DNA of 64,000 nucleotides from Inquilinus sp. KBS0705 (GCA_005938025.2 VCCI02000001.1:1178001-1242000), one strand, 5' to 3'. Positions 16,990 to 27,800 are shown, numbered from the stretch's first letter. Notes: generated by a model from the letters alone, not told the origin. Program-made: numbers and translations.

Positions 16990-17417
16990 TTTTCAACCGG
17001 ATGTACAAACACTTTTGGTGTGATGTTGGCCTCGGCTTTATATAGGGTAGCAGCAACCGAGCAGTACTTTATTAGGGATAATTCTACTGCTTTTTTGGCT
17101 TTATCTTCGTCAATATCGCCGTATAGATGAAATTCTAAGGTAATATCCTGCCATAATGAAGGCTCTTTGCCTGCCTCGCGCTCGCCTGATATAACCATCT
17201 TATAATCAACCACATCCTGGCGCTGTTTTTTTAGGATAGCGATAACATCAATTGCCGAGCAGCCACCCAAACCCATTAAAAGCATTTGCATAGGGCGAAC
17301 ACCAAAGTTCTCGCCGCCGCTCTCGGGGCTGCTGTCCATTCTAACGGTGTGTCCGTTCTCGTCGCTGGCTTCAAAACCGTATAGGCCGCTTACGCGTGAT
17401 AGTTTTATAGTAGGCAT
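16986..17417 (-). CDS. OsmC family protein
   Basis: 143 aa of full OsmC length. The two redox cysteines typical of the OsmC/Ohr superfamily are visible in MGLGGCSAIDV (about 50-60) and IKYCSVAATLY (about 115-125). Members reduce organic hydroperoxides. This one is of the YhfA-like branch, and its substrate is unknown. A second OsmC gene lies at 23115. Confidence 0.9.
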   Translation of the reverse strand: MPTIKLSRVSGLYGFEASDENGHTVRMDSSPESGGENFGVRPMQMLLMGLGGCSAIDVIAILKKQRQDVVDYKMVISGEREAGKEPSLWQDITLEFHLYGDIDEDKAKKAVELSLIKYCSVAATLYKAEANITPKVFVHPVEK

Positions 17418-17574
17418 AAGTATGTTGTATTATTTTGCTAAAGTAGCACAAAAAATTCCTTCTTTTTGTTCGTCCGGCTTAAGTCGATTGCATTAAATTC
17501 CACCGGGCGGCTTCACTAATATAAAAAAATAGTTTACTTAGCGAAATTTAATTTGATAAACTCCTGATAGTTTG

Positions 17575-18051
17575 ATGAAATATTTATTAGCAGCCGCCTT
17601 GTTTTTTTGTTCCACCTCTGCCCTCTTTGCTCAAAAAAACCTGGTATCTTATGATGACCTGAATTACCTTTTGCATAACAACATTAATAAGGCCGATACC
17701 TTTTTTAACGCCAAGGGATTTAGGCTGATGAAAAAGGACATTGCCAAACATACCCGTAAATATAACCTTACCATTCCTGGCGGCACGTACGTAAACATTA
17801 GCATGCGTACCGACGGCAGGCGACTATACATGGAGATAGAAACCAACGAGCCGGAGCAGTATAATCTCATCTACACATCCATTGCCGACTATGTGAATAA
17901 AGAGAGTACTACCGTTGATGTAAAAGCCTACAATGTAAAAGACCTGGGTAATATATATATCATAAGCAACGATAGTAACCCCTACAACCCCCTAAGGCGC
18001 GAGTACGACATACAGATAGTATCTGATAAGGGTATAACGGCCTATAATTAA
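17575..18051 (+). CDS. Hypothetical secreted protein
   Basis: 158 aa counted from ATG 17575 (a TTG lies one codon upstream). It has a signal peptide (residues 1-20, ending ALFAQ) and a mature domain of about 138 residues rich in beta-strand-like segments, with no catalytic motif or internal repeat. I do not recognise the family. The 3' end overlaps the convergent DinB gene by 4 bases. Confidence 0.8.
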   Translation: MKYLLAAALFFCSTSALFAQKNLVSYDDLNYLLHNNINKADTFFNAKGFRLMKKDIAKHTRKYNLTIPGGTYVNISMRTDGRRLYMEIETNEPEQYNLIYTSIADYVNKESTTVDVKAYNVKDLGNIYIISNDSNPYNPLRREYDIQIVSDKGITAYN

Positions 18052-18479
18052 ACCAACTGCTTTAAGTGGTGCTGCATGTGGGCCACATAGTCCTGCGCTA
18101 TAAACTCAATTGTATTATATATAGGTTCCCCGCGATTGTTGTCGCAGGTAATTTGGGTGCGGTCGGCAGGATAATTAGCTAATACGCGTACTATCTGCAG
18201 GTTTACCAGTTCCCATAGTTTTAAAAGCTCGGCTGCGTTTGCAATGGCGTAGTGCTGGGCTTTCACCCATTCGTCCTGGTGATATATCAGTTTAAAACCT
18301 TCTTCAAAAGTGCAGCGCACAAAACGTTGCAAGTTAATGTGGGCACTATCTATCAAATGGCCTAATGTCTCTTTATTTGTCCATTTACCGGGTGCAGTAT
18401 GGTTATCCCAGTTTACGTCGGCAGCATTTGCTATAAAATCATCAACCGTAAGGTTTAACAGAATGGCAGTTTGTTTCAT
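18048..18479 (-). CDS. DinB family protein
   Basis: A 143-aa four-helix bundle of the DinB/YfiT type. Three histidines that usually bind a metal can be placed in LGHLIDSAHIN (about 37-47) and the C-terminal YVAHMQHHL. TAPGKWTNKETLGHL is characteristic of the DinB_2 group. Some members are thiol-dependent transferases, but most have no known role. This is one of three DinB-like genes in the window. Confidence 0.85.
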   Translation of the reverse strand: MKQTAILLNLTVDDFIANAADVNWDNHTAPGKWTNKETLGHLIDSAHINLQRFVRCTFEEGFKLIYHQDEWVKAQHYAIANAAELLKLWELVNLQIVRVLANYPADRTQITCDNNRGEPIYNTIEFIAQDYVAHMQHHLKQLV

Positions 18480-18555
18480 GTTGCAGGTTTAGTTCAAACA
18501 AAATACATCTAAAATAGCCTGAATAGTTAATAATTATTCAAAAAAAATTAACTTC

Positions 18556-19812
18556 ATGGCCTTAAACATTGCTATGGCCCTTAACTACATCTGGATAGCG
18601 TTTTTTATCATCGCATTTGTAATTGCCCTTGCCAAGCTCATCTTTTTGGGCGATGTAAATTCCTTTAAGTTACTGGTCGACGGTATGTTTGATTCATCAA
18701 AATCGTCGGTGATGGATATTGCCCTGCCCCTTGCCGGCAACATGGTACTGTGGCTCGGCATCATGAATATTGGCGAGCGCGCCGGTGCTATGAATTTCCT
18801 TTCGCGCATTGTTGGGCCATTTTTAAGCCGCTTATTTCCCGAAGTTCCTAAAAACCATCCGGCAAATGGGCAAATGATGATGAACTTTTCGGCCAACCTA
18901 TTGGGCCTGGATAATGCTGCTACCCCGCTCGGCCTTAAAGCCATGGGCAGTTTGCAGGAGCTTAACCCTGATAAAGAAACCGCATCTAACGCGCAGATCA
19001 TGTTTTTGGTGTTGCATACTTCGGGCTTGCAATTACTGCCGGTTACCATTATAGCGCAGCGTTTTATACTGCACGCTAAAGACCCTGCCGATGTCTTTAT
19101 CCCCATTATAATAGCAACCTATGTGGCAACCGTTGTTGGCTTGCTTGCTGTTGCCGTTAAACAAAAAATAAACCTTTGGGATAGGGTGATCATTGGCTGG
19201 CTGGGTGGTTTAACCGCTTTTATTACCCTGCTGGTATGGGTGTTTACAGCTTACCTGGCTAAAGAGCAAATTGCCACAGTATCAAAGGTTATAAGCAATA
19301 CTCTGCTTTTTGCCATACCGGTAATATTTATACTGGGTGCCATGTATAAAAAGATAAACGTTTTTGAAGCCTTTATTGATGGTGCCAAGGGTGGGTTTGA
19401 TGTATCTATCAAAATAATACCCTACCTGGTAGCCATGCTGGTGGCCATTAGCGTTTTCAGGAACAGCGGCGCGTTAGATTATTTAAACAACGGCGTTAAA
19501 TATGTAGTGAATGCGGCGCATATTGATAACCGCTTTGTTGATGCCCTGCCAGTAGCTTATATGAAACCTTTAAGCGGGTCGGGTTCAAAAGCTATGATGA
19601 TAAACACCATGCAAACTTATGGCCCCGATAGCTTTGCCGGGCGTTTAGGTTCGGTATTCAACGGATCCGCAGATACCACCTTTTTTATAGTTGCGCTATA
19701 TTTCGGTTCAGTAGGTATTAAAAAGTCCAGGTACGCTATACCGGCGGGGTTACTGGCCGATTTTGCCGGAGTTGTAGCGGCCATACTCATCTCCTACTTA
19801 TTTTTTGGATAA
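18556..19812 (+). CDS. Fused SpmA/SpmB-type nucleoside recognition (Gate) membrane protein
   Basis: 418 aa, about ten hydrophobic helices. The first half matches SpmA (PLAGNMVLWLGIMNIGERAG, then NFSANLLGLDNAATPLGLKA). The second half matches SpmB (FDVSIKIIPYLVAMLVAI and PLSGSGSKAMM). In Bacillus these are separate spore maturation proteins; Bacteroidota carry the fused form and do not sporulate. The Gate domain suggests transport of a small molecule, which is unidentified. Confidence 0.88.
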   Translation: MALNIAMALNYIWIAFFIIAFVIALAKLIFLGDVNSFKLLVDGMFDSSKSSVMDIALPLAGNMVLWLGIMNIGERAGAMNFLSRIVGPFLSRLFPEVPKNHPANGQMMMNFSANLLGLDNAATPLGLKAMGSLQELNPDKETASNAQIMFLVLHTSGLQLLPVTIIAQRFILHAKDPADVFIPIIIATYVATVVGLLAVAVKQKINLWDRVIIGWLGGLTAFITLLVWVFTAYLAKEQIATVSKVISNTLLFAIPVIFILGAMYKKINVFEAFIDGAKGGFDVSIKIIPYLVAMLVAISVFRNSGALDYLNNGVKYVVNAAHIDNRFVDALPVAYMKPLSGSGSKAMMINTMQTYGPDSFAGRLGSVFNGSADTTFFIVALYFGSVGIKKSRYAIPAGLLADFAGVVAAILISYLFFG

Positions 19813-19896
19813 TAATGTATACCCCGTGTTTATTTGCCATGGTTGTAACCAGGCCGGTTATAATGCGTATAAAGCCCTGTGCGAAAGATAGAATTG

Positions 19897-21627
19897 ATGG
19901 ATAAAAGCTTTACTAAAACCCTTTTTGTTTTTTTATTATGCCTGGGTTTTTTAACCGGTGCCAAAGCACAAACCTGTACGGCCGACTTTACGGCCAGCAC
20001 GGTTAAAGGCTGCGGGCCGCTAAGGGTCGTTTTTACCAACAAGTCTGTGCCTTCGGCCGGTAATCCTACCACCTGGGATTTCGCTGATGGCAGCACAACT
20101 ACCGAGGCTGACCCCATACATATATTTGCCCCCAGTACCGATGGCAGCGACAAAATTTACCGTGTAAAACTTACCGTAACCGGTAGCTGCGGTACCCGCG
20201 AAGCCTTTAAAAATATAACCGTTTTATCTCGCCCTGCTCCGGCTATTGTCCCCGGCGCGGTATCTATTTGCGCGCCTTATATTTTAACGGTTAAAAATAG
20301 TACGCTGGGCACCAATAACAGCTATACCTATCGCCTTTACGATGGCAATACAGTTGTAAATACCATAGTGAAAACCGACAAGAGCGATGTGCAGATACCA
20401 TTTGATAACCTGCCCGTGGGTAAAACCTATGTGCTTAACATGGAAGCCCAAAATGAATGCGGCTCGGCGGTGAGTACCTCTTACCAGATACCTGTGGCCC
20501 CGCGCATTTTTCAGGTAGATTTTACAGCTAATAAAACAGAGGGGTGCGAACCGTTGACAATTCAACTAAACAATGTTTCTGTTGGGGCGGCAAACTATTA
20601 TTATTTTATATATGATGCCAACAACAACCTTATAGCCCGGCAAAACACTACACAAGGCATTACCGAATATAAATTTCCCGGCTATGGTAACTTTTACATA
20701 CAGCTAACCGGCTATGGTTGCGAAACAAAATTATCCGAACGTAAGCCATTTAGGGTTTACCCGGTGCCAAAGCCCGAGTTCACGATAAATAGTGTACGGG
20801 GCTGCCGCGAGCTGCTGGTAACATTTAGTAATAAAACGCAAAGCCTGCCCGATGCACAGTCAAGTTCGCTTATATACACCTGGGATTTTGGCGACGGTAC
20901 CCAATATACTGTTACCGGTACCAACGCGCCGCCGCAACATTTATACCGCTATGCAGGCTCACCCTTTACGGTTTCGTTAACCGCTACCGATCCATCTTCG
21001 GGCTGTGCAGATATTGCTGTTAAGCAACGGATAATTGTAGTTACACCGCCACCCGGTGCTAACTTTAATGTAAAGCCCGATACGGTAACCTCGCTCCCCA
21101 ATTACACATTCTCTTTTGAAGATAGAACGGTAGGAACGCCAATTGTTTGGGACTGGACCTTTGGTGATGGTAAGGCATCTATTGATCGTAACCCTGTACA
21201 CACTTATGCTGATACAGGCCGGTATAAAGTAAGGCTTAAAGTAATTGACCGCCTGGGCTGCGACAGCACCATTACAAAAACGGTACATATTACCGGTATA
21301 CCGGGCCAATTATATGTACCAAATGCCTTTATGCCGGGTGGCAGCAGTACACAGCTGCGCACATTTATGGCAAAGGGATCAGGTATTGGCAGTTACCGTT
21401 TGCAGGTATTTAATAAGTGGGGTGCACTTTTATGGGAAACCACTAAGCTGGATAGTAACGGTTCGCCGGCAGAAAGCTGGGATGGTACTTTTAAGGGCCA
21501 GCCTGTGCCGCAGGGGGCATATGTATGGCAGGCAACGGCAGTATTTTTAAACGGATCGGAATGGAAAGGAATGAGCTATAATGCCAACCTGCCCAAACGC
21601 GCCGGTGTAATTAATTTATTAAGATGA
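19897..21627 (+). CDS. PKD domain protein with T9SS type B C-terminal domain
   Basis: 576 aa from ATG 19897 (a GTG at 19879 is in frame but precedes a perfectly placed signal peptide ending GAKAQ). At least three PKD-like modules are seen through WDFADGSTTTEADP, YTWDFGDGTQY and WDWTFGDGKASIDRNPVHTY. Cysteine pairs (GCGPL, GCEPL, GCREL) begin each module. The C-terminal 90 residues (LYVPNAFMPGG, LQVFNKWGALLWE, WDGTFKGQPVPQGAYVW) are the gliding-motility/CHU_C type that directs export by the type IX system. The PorP/SprF gene follows with a 4-base overlap. Confidence 0.9.
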   Translation: MDKSFTKTLFVFLLCLGFLTGAKAQTCTADFTASTVKGCGPLRVVFTNKSVPSAGNPTTWDFADGSTTTEADPIHIFAPSTDGSDKIYRVKLTVTGSCGTREAFKNITVLSRPAPAIVPGAVSICAPYILTVKNSTLGTNNSYTYRLYDGNTVVNTIVKTDKSDVQIPFDNLPVGKTYVLNMEAQNECGSAVSTSYQIPVAPRIFQVDFTANKTEGCEPLTIQLNNVSVGAANYYYFIYDANNNLIARQNTTQGITEYKFPGYGNFYIQLTGYGCETKLSERKPFRVYPVPKPEFTINSVRGCRELLVTFSNKTQSLPDAQSSSLIYTWDFGDGTQYTVTGTNAPPQHLYRYAGSPFTVSLTATDPSSGCADIAVKQRIIVVTPPPGANFNVKPDTVTSLPNYTFSFEDRTVGTPIVWDWTFGDGKASIDRNPVHTYADTGRYKVRLKVIDRLGCDSTITKTVHITGIPGQLYVPNAFMPGGSSTQLRTFMAKGSGIGSYRLQVFNKWGALLWETTKLDSNGSPAESWDGTFKGQPVPQGAYVWQATAVFLNGSEWKGMSYNANLPKRAGVINLLR

Positions 21628-22652
21628 GGATGTTAAGGCGCGCCGTTATGTTGCTGTTGTTATTACCCGGGTATTTAAAATTATCCGCTCAGGATCATAT
21701 GTATTCGCAGTTTTTTAACTCGCCGCTTTATTTAAACCCCGCCCTAAACGGGCAATTTAATGGCGACCTGCGCATGAACCTTATTTATCGCAATCAATAT
21801 ACATCTGTACCCGGCGCTTTAAGCTACGTATCGGCATCTATTGATTATAATGTACCGCAATTTGGCGGCGGGCTGGGTTTAATATTTACCCGCAGCGCCG
21901 AGGGCCTGGCTTACTTGTATAAAAACAATATAGCGGGTATTTATTCGTACAGTGTTGGGTCTGATAGTTATGTGTTATCCTTTGGTGTACAGGCCGGTGT
22001 TACTAACCGTTCGGTGGATTTTAGCAGGCTTGTATTTGGCGACCAGATAGACCCCTCACTGGGCTATGTACCAGGTTCGGGTACCTCGGCCGATCTTCCC
22101 GTTTTTAACAACAAATTCTTTTTTGATAGTGGCGCAGGTGTTAACCTTACCGCGGGCAACTTTAACCTGGGTGGCGCGGCACAGCATATAAACCGCCCCA
22201 ACGAGTCGTTTACAGGTACACCATCAAAACTACCCATACGCACAACCCTGCATGCCAGCTACCGTTTAAACATCAGCACCGATGACAATATGGACGAAGA
22301 GGACCGCTCGTACGTTATACCATCGGTTGTATTTTATAAGCAGTCAACAGCACAAGCCGTAAGCGCCGGTATGCAGTATAAACGCCGCAGTATAAATGCC
22401 GGCCTTTGGTACCGCAATTCCGGTGGCTCAAAAGCGCTGGTACTTTCCTTTGTATTCGACCTGTTTATTAATAAAGAGGGCGGCGAAAGGCTGCGCCTGG
22501 GCGTTAGCCATGATGTACCCGCCGGTGGCCTTAATTACAGCAATACCAGCGGCACTAGCGAGGGCAGTATAGGTTACGAAACCACGTTGCCATCGCGTAC
22601 AAACGCGCCGCGCAAATTTGAAGGCAATAGGAGATGTTATGATTTTTATTAA
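21624..22652 (+). CDS. PorP/SprF family type IX secretion membrane protein
   Basis: 342 aa. A signal peptide (to about residue 22, LSAQ) is followed by the family hallmark QDHMYSQFFNSPLYLNPALNG and a beta-barrel-like body. PorP/SprF proteins in the outer membrane help export or anchor type B T9SS cargo. The start codon overlaps the stop of the PKD gene (ATGA), so this protein is very likely the dedicated partner of that cargo. Confidence 0.94.
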   Translation: MRMLRRAVMLLLLLPGYLKLSAQDHMYSQFFNSPLYLNPALNGQFNGDLRMNLIYRNQYTSVPGALSYVSASIDYNVPQFGGGLGLIFTRSAEGLAYLYKNNIAGIYSYSVGSDSYVLSFGVQAGVTNRSVDFSRLVFGDQIDPSLGYVPGSGTSADLPVFNNKFFFDSGAGVNLTAGNFNLGGAAQHINRPNESFTGTPSKLPIRTTLHASYRLNISTDDNMDEEDRSYVIPSVVFYKQSTAQAVSAGMQYKRRSINAGLWYRNSGGSKALVLSFVFDLFINKEGGERLRLGVSHDVPAGGLNYSNTSGTSEGSIGYETTLPSRTNAPRKFEGNRRCYDFY

Positions 22653-22685
22653 CTTCAACGAATTATATTTATACCTACCTAATTT

Positions 22686-23099
22686 ATGGCTACCGAAAAG
22701 GATTATTTAAAGGCAAAATCAGAAAAAAAGAAGTCTGCATCAGCTGTTGCATGGATGTTAGTGGCCGTAGTAGTGTTATTTGCCGTTTTTTTGGCAAAAT
22801 TCGCGCTTACCGGATCAGCATCTGTATTTTCGGGTATGCCCGATAGTGACCAGGCTTACACTATAGCCAAAGAGTTTATCACCCCTACCGTACTTTCGGG
22901 CAATATAAAGTACTCCGATTCGGAATATAAATTTGCAAAAAAATCTGACTCAGTTTATGTTATCAAATCGCAGTACTCGTCGCAAGATAATAACGGCGAA
23001 AGCTCGAAAACTAATTTCACTATCACTTTAAAATATAACGGCGGCGCAGCGGGTAAAACGCAAAACTGGACAATGCTTGACCTGAACCAGGATAATTAA
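22686..23099 (+). CDS. Hypothetical single-pass membrane protein
   Basis: 137 aa. The N-terminus is lysine-rich (residues 1-18), one helix spans about 21-43, and the remaining 90 residues face the periplasm. No family is recognised. The region from about 55 (SDQAYTIAKEFITPTVLSG) through the repeated lysine/serine strands resembles small cystatin-like folds of exported proteins, which is a guess. It sits 33 bases after porP. Confidence 0.7.
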   Translation: MATEKDYLKAKSEKKKSASAVAWMLVAVVVLFAVFLAKFALTGSASVFSGMPDSDQAYTIAKEFITPTVLSGNIKYSDSEYKFAKKSDSVYVIKSQYSSQDNNGESSKTNFTITLKYNGGAAGKTQNWTMLDLNQDN

Positions 23100-23114
23100 C
23101 GCCGCTACCACCTT

Positions 23115-23522
23115 ATGGAAGACCACAAAGATAGCATAGCATCGGCCAGCGGTAAAATTGGCCGCGACCAATACCATACGGTTATCACCAGCGGCAAGCA
23201 TACCGTTAACGCAGATGAACCTGAAGACAAAGGTGGTACCGACAAGGCGATGAACCCTTTTGAGCTATTATTAGCCAGCCTGGGCAGTTGCACGGTAATT
23301 ACCCTGCGCATGTACATCAACCGTAAAATGTGGGCTATTGACGCTATAAACGTTAACCTGGAGCTATTTAAAACGGCCACCGGTGTATTTATAGAAACGA
23401 AACTACATTTTACAGGCGAAATAACGGACGAACAACGCAAAAGACTCATCACCATTGCTGATGCCTGCCCTGTTCATAAGCTATTGATTGGTAATGTGGT
23501 TATAGATACCTCGTTATCGTAG
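23115..23522 (+). CDS. OsmC family protein
   Basis: 135 aa. The two family cysteines are in LASLGSCTVITLRMY (about 53-67) and IADACPVHKLL (about 115-125), the usual OsmC/YhfA arrangement. GKHTVNADEPEDKGGTDKAMNPFELL is typical of the branch. The probable role is peroxide or thiol chemistry. Its last 9 bases overlap the convergent tetR gene. Confidence 0.9.
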   Translation: MEDHKDSIASASGKIGRDQYHTVITSGKHTVNADEPEDKGGTDKAMNPFELLLASLGSCTVITLRMYINRKMWAIDAINVNLELFKTATGVFIETKLHFTGEITDEQRKRLITIADACPVHKLLIGNVVIDTSLS

Positions 23523-24128
23523 GCCTTTAACAAAAATATCTATCAGCAGCAGGCGCTTTTGGTGTATTTCGTCAAGATGTTCCTTGCGGGGGTAGTTGTT
23601 TTTCTTTTGTGGCAGCGTACCTACCTTTATGCCTTGTAAGGCATCAATAAATAATTCGACTATTTCTTCGGGATTGTCTACCGGCTTAATTTTACCTTTT
23701 TCAACTTCAATATGTATTGCGTTGGTTAACAGGCGTATTTCGGTATCGCGTATTTGGTTAACAATGCTCCATATGGTATCGGGCAGGTTTTGCTCGTTAA
23801 GCCTAAAAAAGTCGAAGAAGTTGTAATTGGTAACTATAAATTCGTGATGGGTATTTACCTGGAACAAGAATGCTTCATGCAGGTCAGTAAAATGATCAAG
23901 CTTAGCTTCTAAAAGGTGCAGGTAGTCGTTAGCCAGCTTGCGCATTACAGCAATATATAGCTCGCTTTTATCAGGGAAGTAGTAATAAAGCAGCGCTTTC
24001 GACATAGAAAGGTCGCCTGCTATTTCGTTCATGGTTGTTTTTGAATAACCATAATGCAAAAAACGCTGGTGCGATGCTTCTAAAATCTTTTCCCGCTTTA
24101 TATCCTGCTGATCTGCGCCTGAGCTCAT
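23514..24128 (-). CDS. TetR family transcriptional regulator
   Basis: About 204 aa. A longer frame to 24182 exists, but the ATG at 24128 (MSSGADQQDIKREKIL) fits the family and lies downstream of a promoter with both boxes. The helix-turn-helix is at about 13-59 (FLHYGYSKTTMNEIAGDLSMSKALLYYYFPDKSELY). The ligand domain is not recognisable. Targets are unknown; the neighbouring DUF4126 gene or itself are candidates. Confidence 0.9.
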   Translation of the reverse strand: MSSGADQQDIKREKILEASHQRFLHYGYSKTTMNEIAGDLSMSKALLYYYFPDKSELYIAVMRKLANDYLHLLEAKLDHFTDLHEAFLFQVNTHHEFIVTNYNFFDFFRLNEQNLPDTIWSIVNQIRDTEIRLLTNAIHIEVEKGKIKPVDNPEEIVELFIDALQGIKVGTLPQKKNNYPRKEHLDEIHQKRLLLIDIFVKGLR

Positions 24129-24154
24129 TTTTCTATAATTCCTGACTTTTTTAA

Positions 24155-24183
24155 CAAACTTATCAAATTTCCAGTAATACAAA
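24155..24183 (-). promoter_or_regulatory. Promoter of the tetR gene at 23514-24128
   Basis: Minus strand: -33 box TTTG (24180-24183), a 17-base spacer, and -7 box TAAGTTTG (24155-24162). This matches the Bacteroidota primary sigma consensus and places the transcript start about 20 bases before the ATG. Confidence 0.65.
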
Positions 24184-24222
24184 TAGGGCCCAGTGTAAAG
24201 ATGATGTTAAGATGTTAAATTT

Positions 24223-24708
24223 TTACACGGTGCGTGCTATGGCTATGCCTGCACTTATGGCCAAAGCATCCTCTATACCACCTACTAAAGCATCAGGTAT
24301 TATTTTGGTTTTAGCCAATGCCTTACGTAAAAAAAAGCAGCCAAACGTTGAGGCAACAGCGGCAGCGCTGCCTATCAAGCTGCCAACCACCATATTTTTG
24401 CCTGCAACCCTATAAACCGCAGCACCCGCCACGGCACCAGATAAAGCACGGCCTATTAAACCCGGTGCAGCAGTACGGTTAGGGGCAGTTGGTAGTTTAT
24501 CGCCAATGAGTTCTCCTGCGGCAAGCACCTTAAATATTTTTGAGGTAGTGATGGTTTGTAAAAAGTCGAGCTTGCTCTTTCTAAGCTTTTTAGATGGGTG
24601 TCTGCTATACATATGGCTGATAACAGCCGGGGCTATAAACGTGCGCATGCCGGCAATAAGGCCTAAGCCGGCGGCTTGTGTGAATGGGTTGGTTGCTGAT
24701 GATTTCAT
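24223..24708 (-). CDS. DUF4126-type membrane protein
   Basis: 161 aa. Glycine/alanine-rich helices include GLGLIAGMRTFIAPAVISH near the start, GRALSGAVAGAAVYRVAGK in the middle and a C-terminal GGIEDALAISAGIAIAR. This pattern is that of the DUF4126 family, whose function is unknown. It is probably an inner membrane protein with three or four helices. It is transcribed toward the tetR gene. Confidence 0.75.
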   Translation of the reverse strand: MKSSATNPFTQAAGLGLIAGMRTFIAPAVISHMYSRHPSKKLRKSKLDFLQTITTSKIFKVLAAGELIGDKLPTAPNRTAAPGLIGRALSGAVAGAAVYRVAGKNMVVGSLIGSAAAVASTFGCFFLRKALAKTKIIPDALVGGIEDALAISAGIAIARTV

Positions 24709-24800
24709 CTTTATGAATATTTACTAAACAAGTATCAATAACCATTCCTAAAACAAGGTATACCTTTAATACATGCAGTTTAAAAAATCATTAAAATAAA

Positions 24801-24830
24801 AAAGGCCTCCTGGTTTCCCCGGAGGCCTTT
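24801..24830 (-). terminator. Intrinsic terminator of the RND efflux operon
   Basis: Perfect 10-bp stem AAAGGCCTCC/GGAGGCCTTT around a 10-base loop. On the minus strand it is followed by a T-rich run. It lies 21 bases after the permease stop. Confidence 0.9.
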
Positions 24831-24850
24831 TGGATATATAGATGTTGATT

Positions 24851-27800
24851 TTAGGCTTTAGCTTGTTCTATCTCTATCAGGCGTTGCTCTTTTGCAGATA
24901 ATTTCTTTTCGCCGAAGAAATAGTTCTTCATATTTACACGGATGATGTACATACATGGCACCAATATCAAGGTGATAATAGTGGCAAAACCAAGTCCGAA
25001 GATCATTGTCCACGCCAATGGCCCCCAGAAGGCAACGTTATCGCCACCAAAGTGTATGTGTGGTTCAAAGTGAGAGAACATGCCCACAAAGTCGATATTA
25101 AAACCTACGGCTAATGGTATCAAACCTAATATAGCTGCTGTAGCGGTTAATAATACCGGTGTCATACGTGTATGGCCGGCTTCAACCACTGCATCGTGCA
25201 GGCTGGTACCCTGCTCTATTAACATATCGGTAAACTCTACCAGTAATATACCGTTACGCACTACCACACCCGCAAGGGCTATGATACCTACACCGGTCAT
25301 TACAATGGCCATGGTCATACCAAATATGCTAACGCCAAGCAATACTCCAATGATACTAAAGAATATCTCGCTGATGATAATGAAAGTTTTACCCACCGAG
25401 TTAAACTGTATCATCAGGATGATCAATATCAAACCAAATGATGTAGCTAAAGCACCGCCGAGGAAGGTTACTGCCTCGAGTTGGTCTTCCTGGCCGCCAC
25501 CCTGCCTGATAATGATATCGTCAGCATGTTTAAAGTTGGCAATGGCCTTAGTGATATTATTGTTAACATCATTAGGGTTGTAAGGCTTTATAACACTTGA
25601 ACCTAAGGTTAACACCCTGCGCTGTTGCTTACGCTTAATATTGCTGTAGGTATTGGTGTAACGTACATCGGTAAATGCAGATATAGGTACCTGGCGTATA
25701 GCACCGCCTGTAGCCAAATCACGATAGGTTATTTTTAAGTTGCGCAACTCATCAATATTACCACGCTGCGATTCCAGCGCCCTTACCTGTATCTTGTAAT
25801 CATCTTCCTTAGTATTACGGAAGTTAGCCGCTGGCGCGCCAAAAACAGCTGCCTGAAGGTTATCATTTATGGTTTTGGTAGATATACCTTCGCGGTTGGC
25901 CCTTTCACGGTCAATGTCAAACACTAATTCGGGTTTGTCATTTTCCACGTCGGCTACCAGGTTTTCTATACCGGCTATATTTTGCTTAGCCAGGTAGTTC
26001 TTTAAACGGTTACCGGTTTTAACCAACGAATCCAGGTTGTCACCTATCAGCTCAATACTGATATCTTTTTGCACCGGTGGGCCCGAGGCTTCCTGTGCAA
26101 CAGCTATTTTAGCGCCCGGCACACCCTGTACGGCACCACGTATACGTTTTAGTATGGCTTTTGTGTCCTTACCGTTACGTTTACCAAATTCAACAAAGGC
26201 AACAGTTACTTTACCTTTATTTTGGTAATCGCCCTGGTCTTCATCTGTAGGATCACTTACCCCTTTGGTTACGTTTGATATTACAGAGGTTACTACATCT
26301 TTATCAGGCTCAACAATCTGTGCTACCTTTTGCTCAACTTTTTTAGTTACCTCGTTAGTGGTAGCCTGGTCGGTACCAATTGGCATGGTAATGTATATAT
26401 AAGCAAAGTTAGGGTCGCCCGATGGGAAAAATTCAGGTGTTTTGCCTATTGTGGCAGTTAATATTATAGCCAAAATAAATAATCCGAAAGTGCCCACTAA
26501 CATGGTAACCGGCCTTTTCACTGCCCTCTCCAGCCATTTGGCATACCAGTTTTGGAATTTTGGCCAAACATTGTTCTGGAATTTATCAATAGTTCTTAAC
26601 AACACAAAGTGGTTAAGCAGATAAAGAATAATAAATAGTACTAATAAGTTACCCATGCCCATTGTCCATTTACCTACGGCAAACATGGCATAACTTAAAG
26701 CAGCCAATACCGATAGTATAAGCAATACTTTAGTGGTTTTTTTATCCATTTTAGGGTTGTCGTGCTCTCCCTTATGGTGTGGTTTCATAAAATCAACCGC
26801 GAAAACCGGGTTCATAATATACGCCACCACCAACGACGCCAATAATGTGATGATCAAAGTTATAGGTAAAAAGAACATAAAGTGACCAATTAAGCTATTC
26901 CAAAAGGCCAGTGGCACAAATGGTGCAAGGGTGGTCATGGTACCCGAAAACACCGGTAAAAATACCTCGCCGGCAGCCATTTTAGCAGCCTCCTTAATAG
27001 GTACTTTACCGTTGGCAAAAATACGGTGGGTGTTTTCTATTACCACAATGGCATCATCTACCACAATACCCAATGCCAGCAGGAACGAGAACAATACGAT
27101 CATGTTGAGCGTAAAGCCAATGGCCGGCATAATCAAAAAGGCAATAAAACATGATAATGGAACTGACAGCGCCACAAATATAGCGTTAGTGGTACCCATA
27201 AAAAACATCAGGATAATGGTAACTAACAAGAAACCAATTACAATGGTGTTGATCAGGTCATTAAGTGTTGTACGCGTTTTATCACTCTGATCGCCGGTTA
27301 CGGTAATGTTTAAGCCTTTAGGAAAAACTGTTTTCTGCTTTAGCTTTATCAGTTCGTTTATTTTGTCTGATGCCTGTATCAGGTTCTCACCCGCCCTTTT
27401 ACTTACGTTTAAGGTAATTACATTTTTAAATTTAGGGTTGTCGTTAGTTTTTAAACGCGCATAACTCTCCTGCTCTAAAAATGAATCTTTAATTTCGGCA
27501 ATATCGCGCAGGTAAACTGCCTGGCCTTTTGGGTTACGTATAACCATAGCGGCTACCTCGTCGGCATTTTTAAAATCCTGTTTCACATCAATACTGCGGC
27601 GTACGCCATCAGTTTTAACGCTACCTGCCGATGACAGGATGTTTTCGTTACCAACTGCTTGTATAATGTCGCCAAAACTTACCTGTGCGGCAGCCATTTT
27701 ATTCATATCAACGTTTATCTGAATTTCGGGCGTTAAGGCACCTACTTCATCAACCTTTGATATCTCTTTATAGCTTTCAATCTCGTCCTTTAAAATATCA

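Noticed and set aside
25080..25583. Long plus-strand frames inside the RND permease gene (also 26931-27290, 27930-28193)
   Set aside because: They mirror the codon structure of the minus-strand permease and show no protein-like domains.
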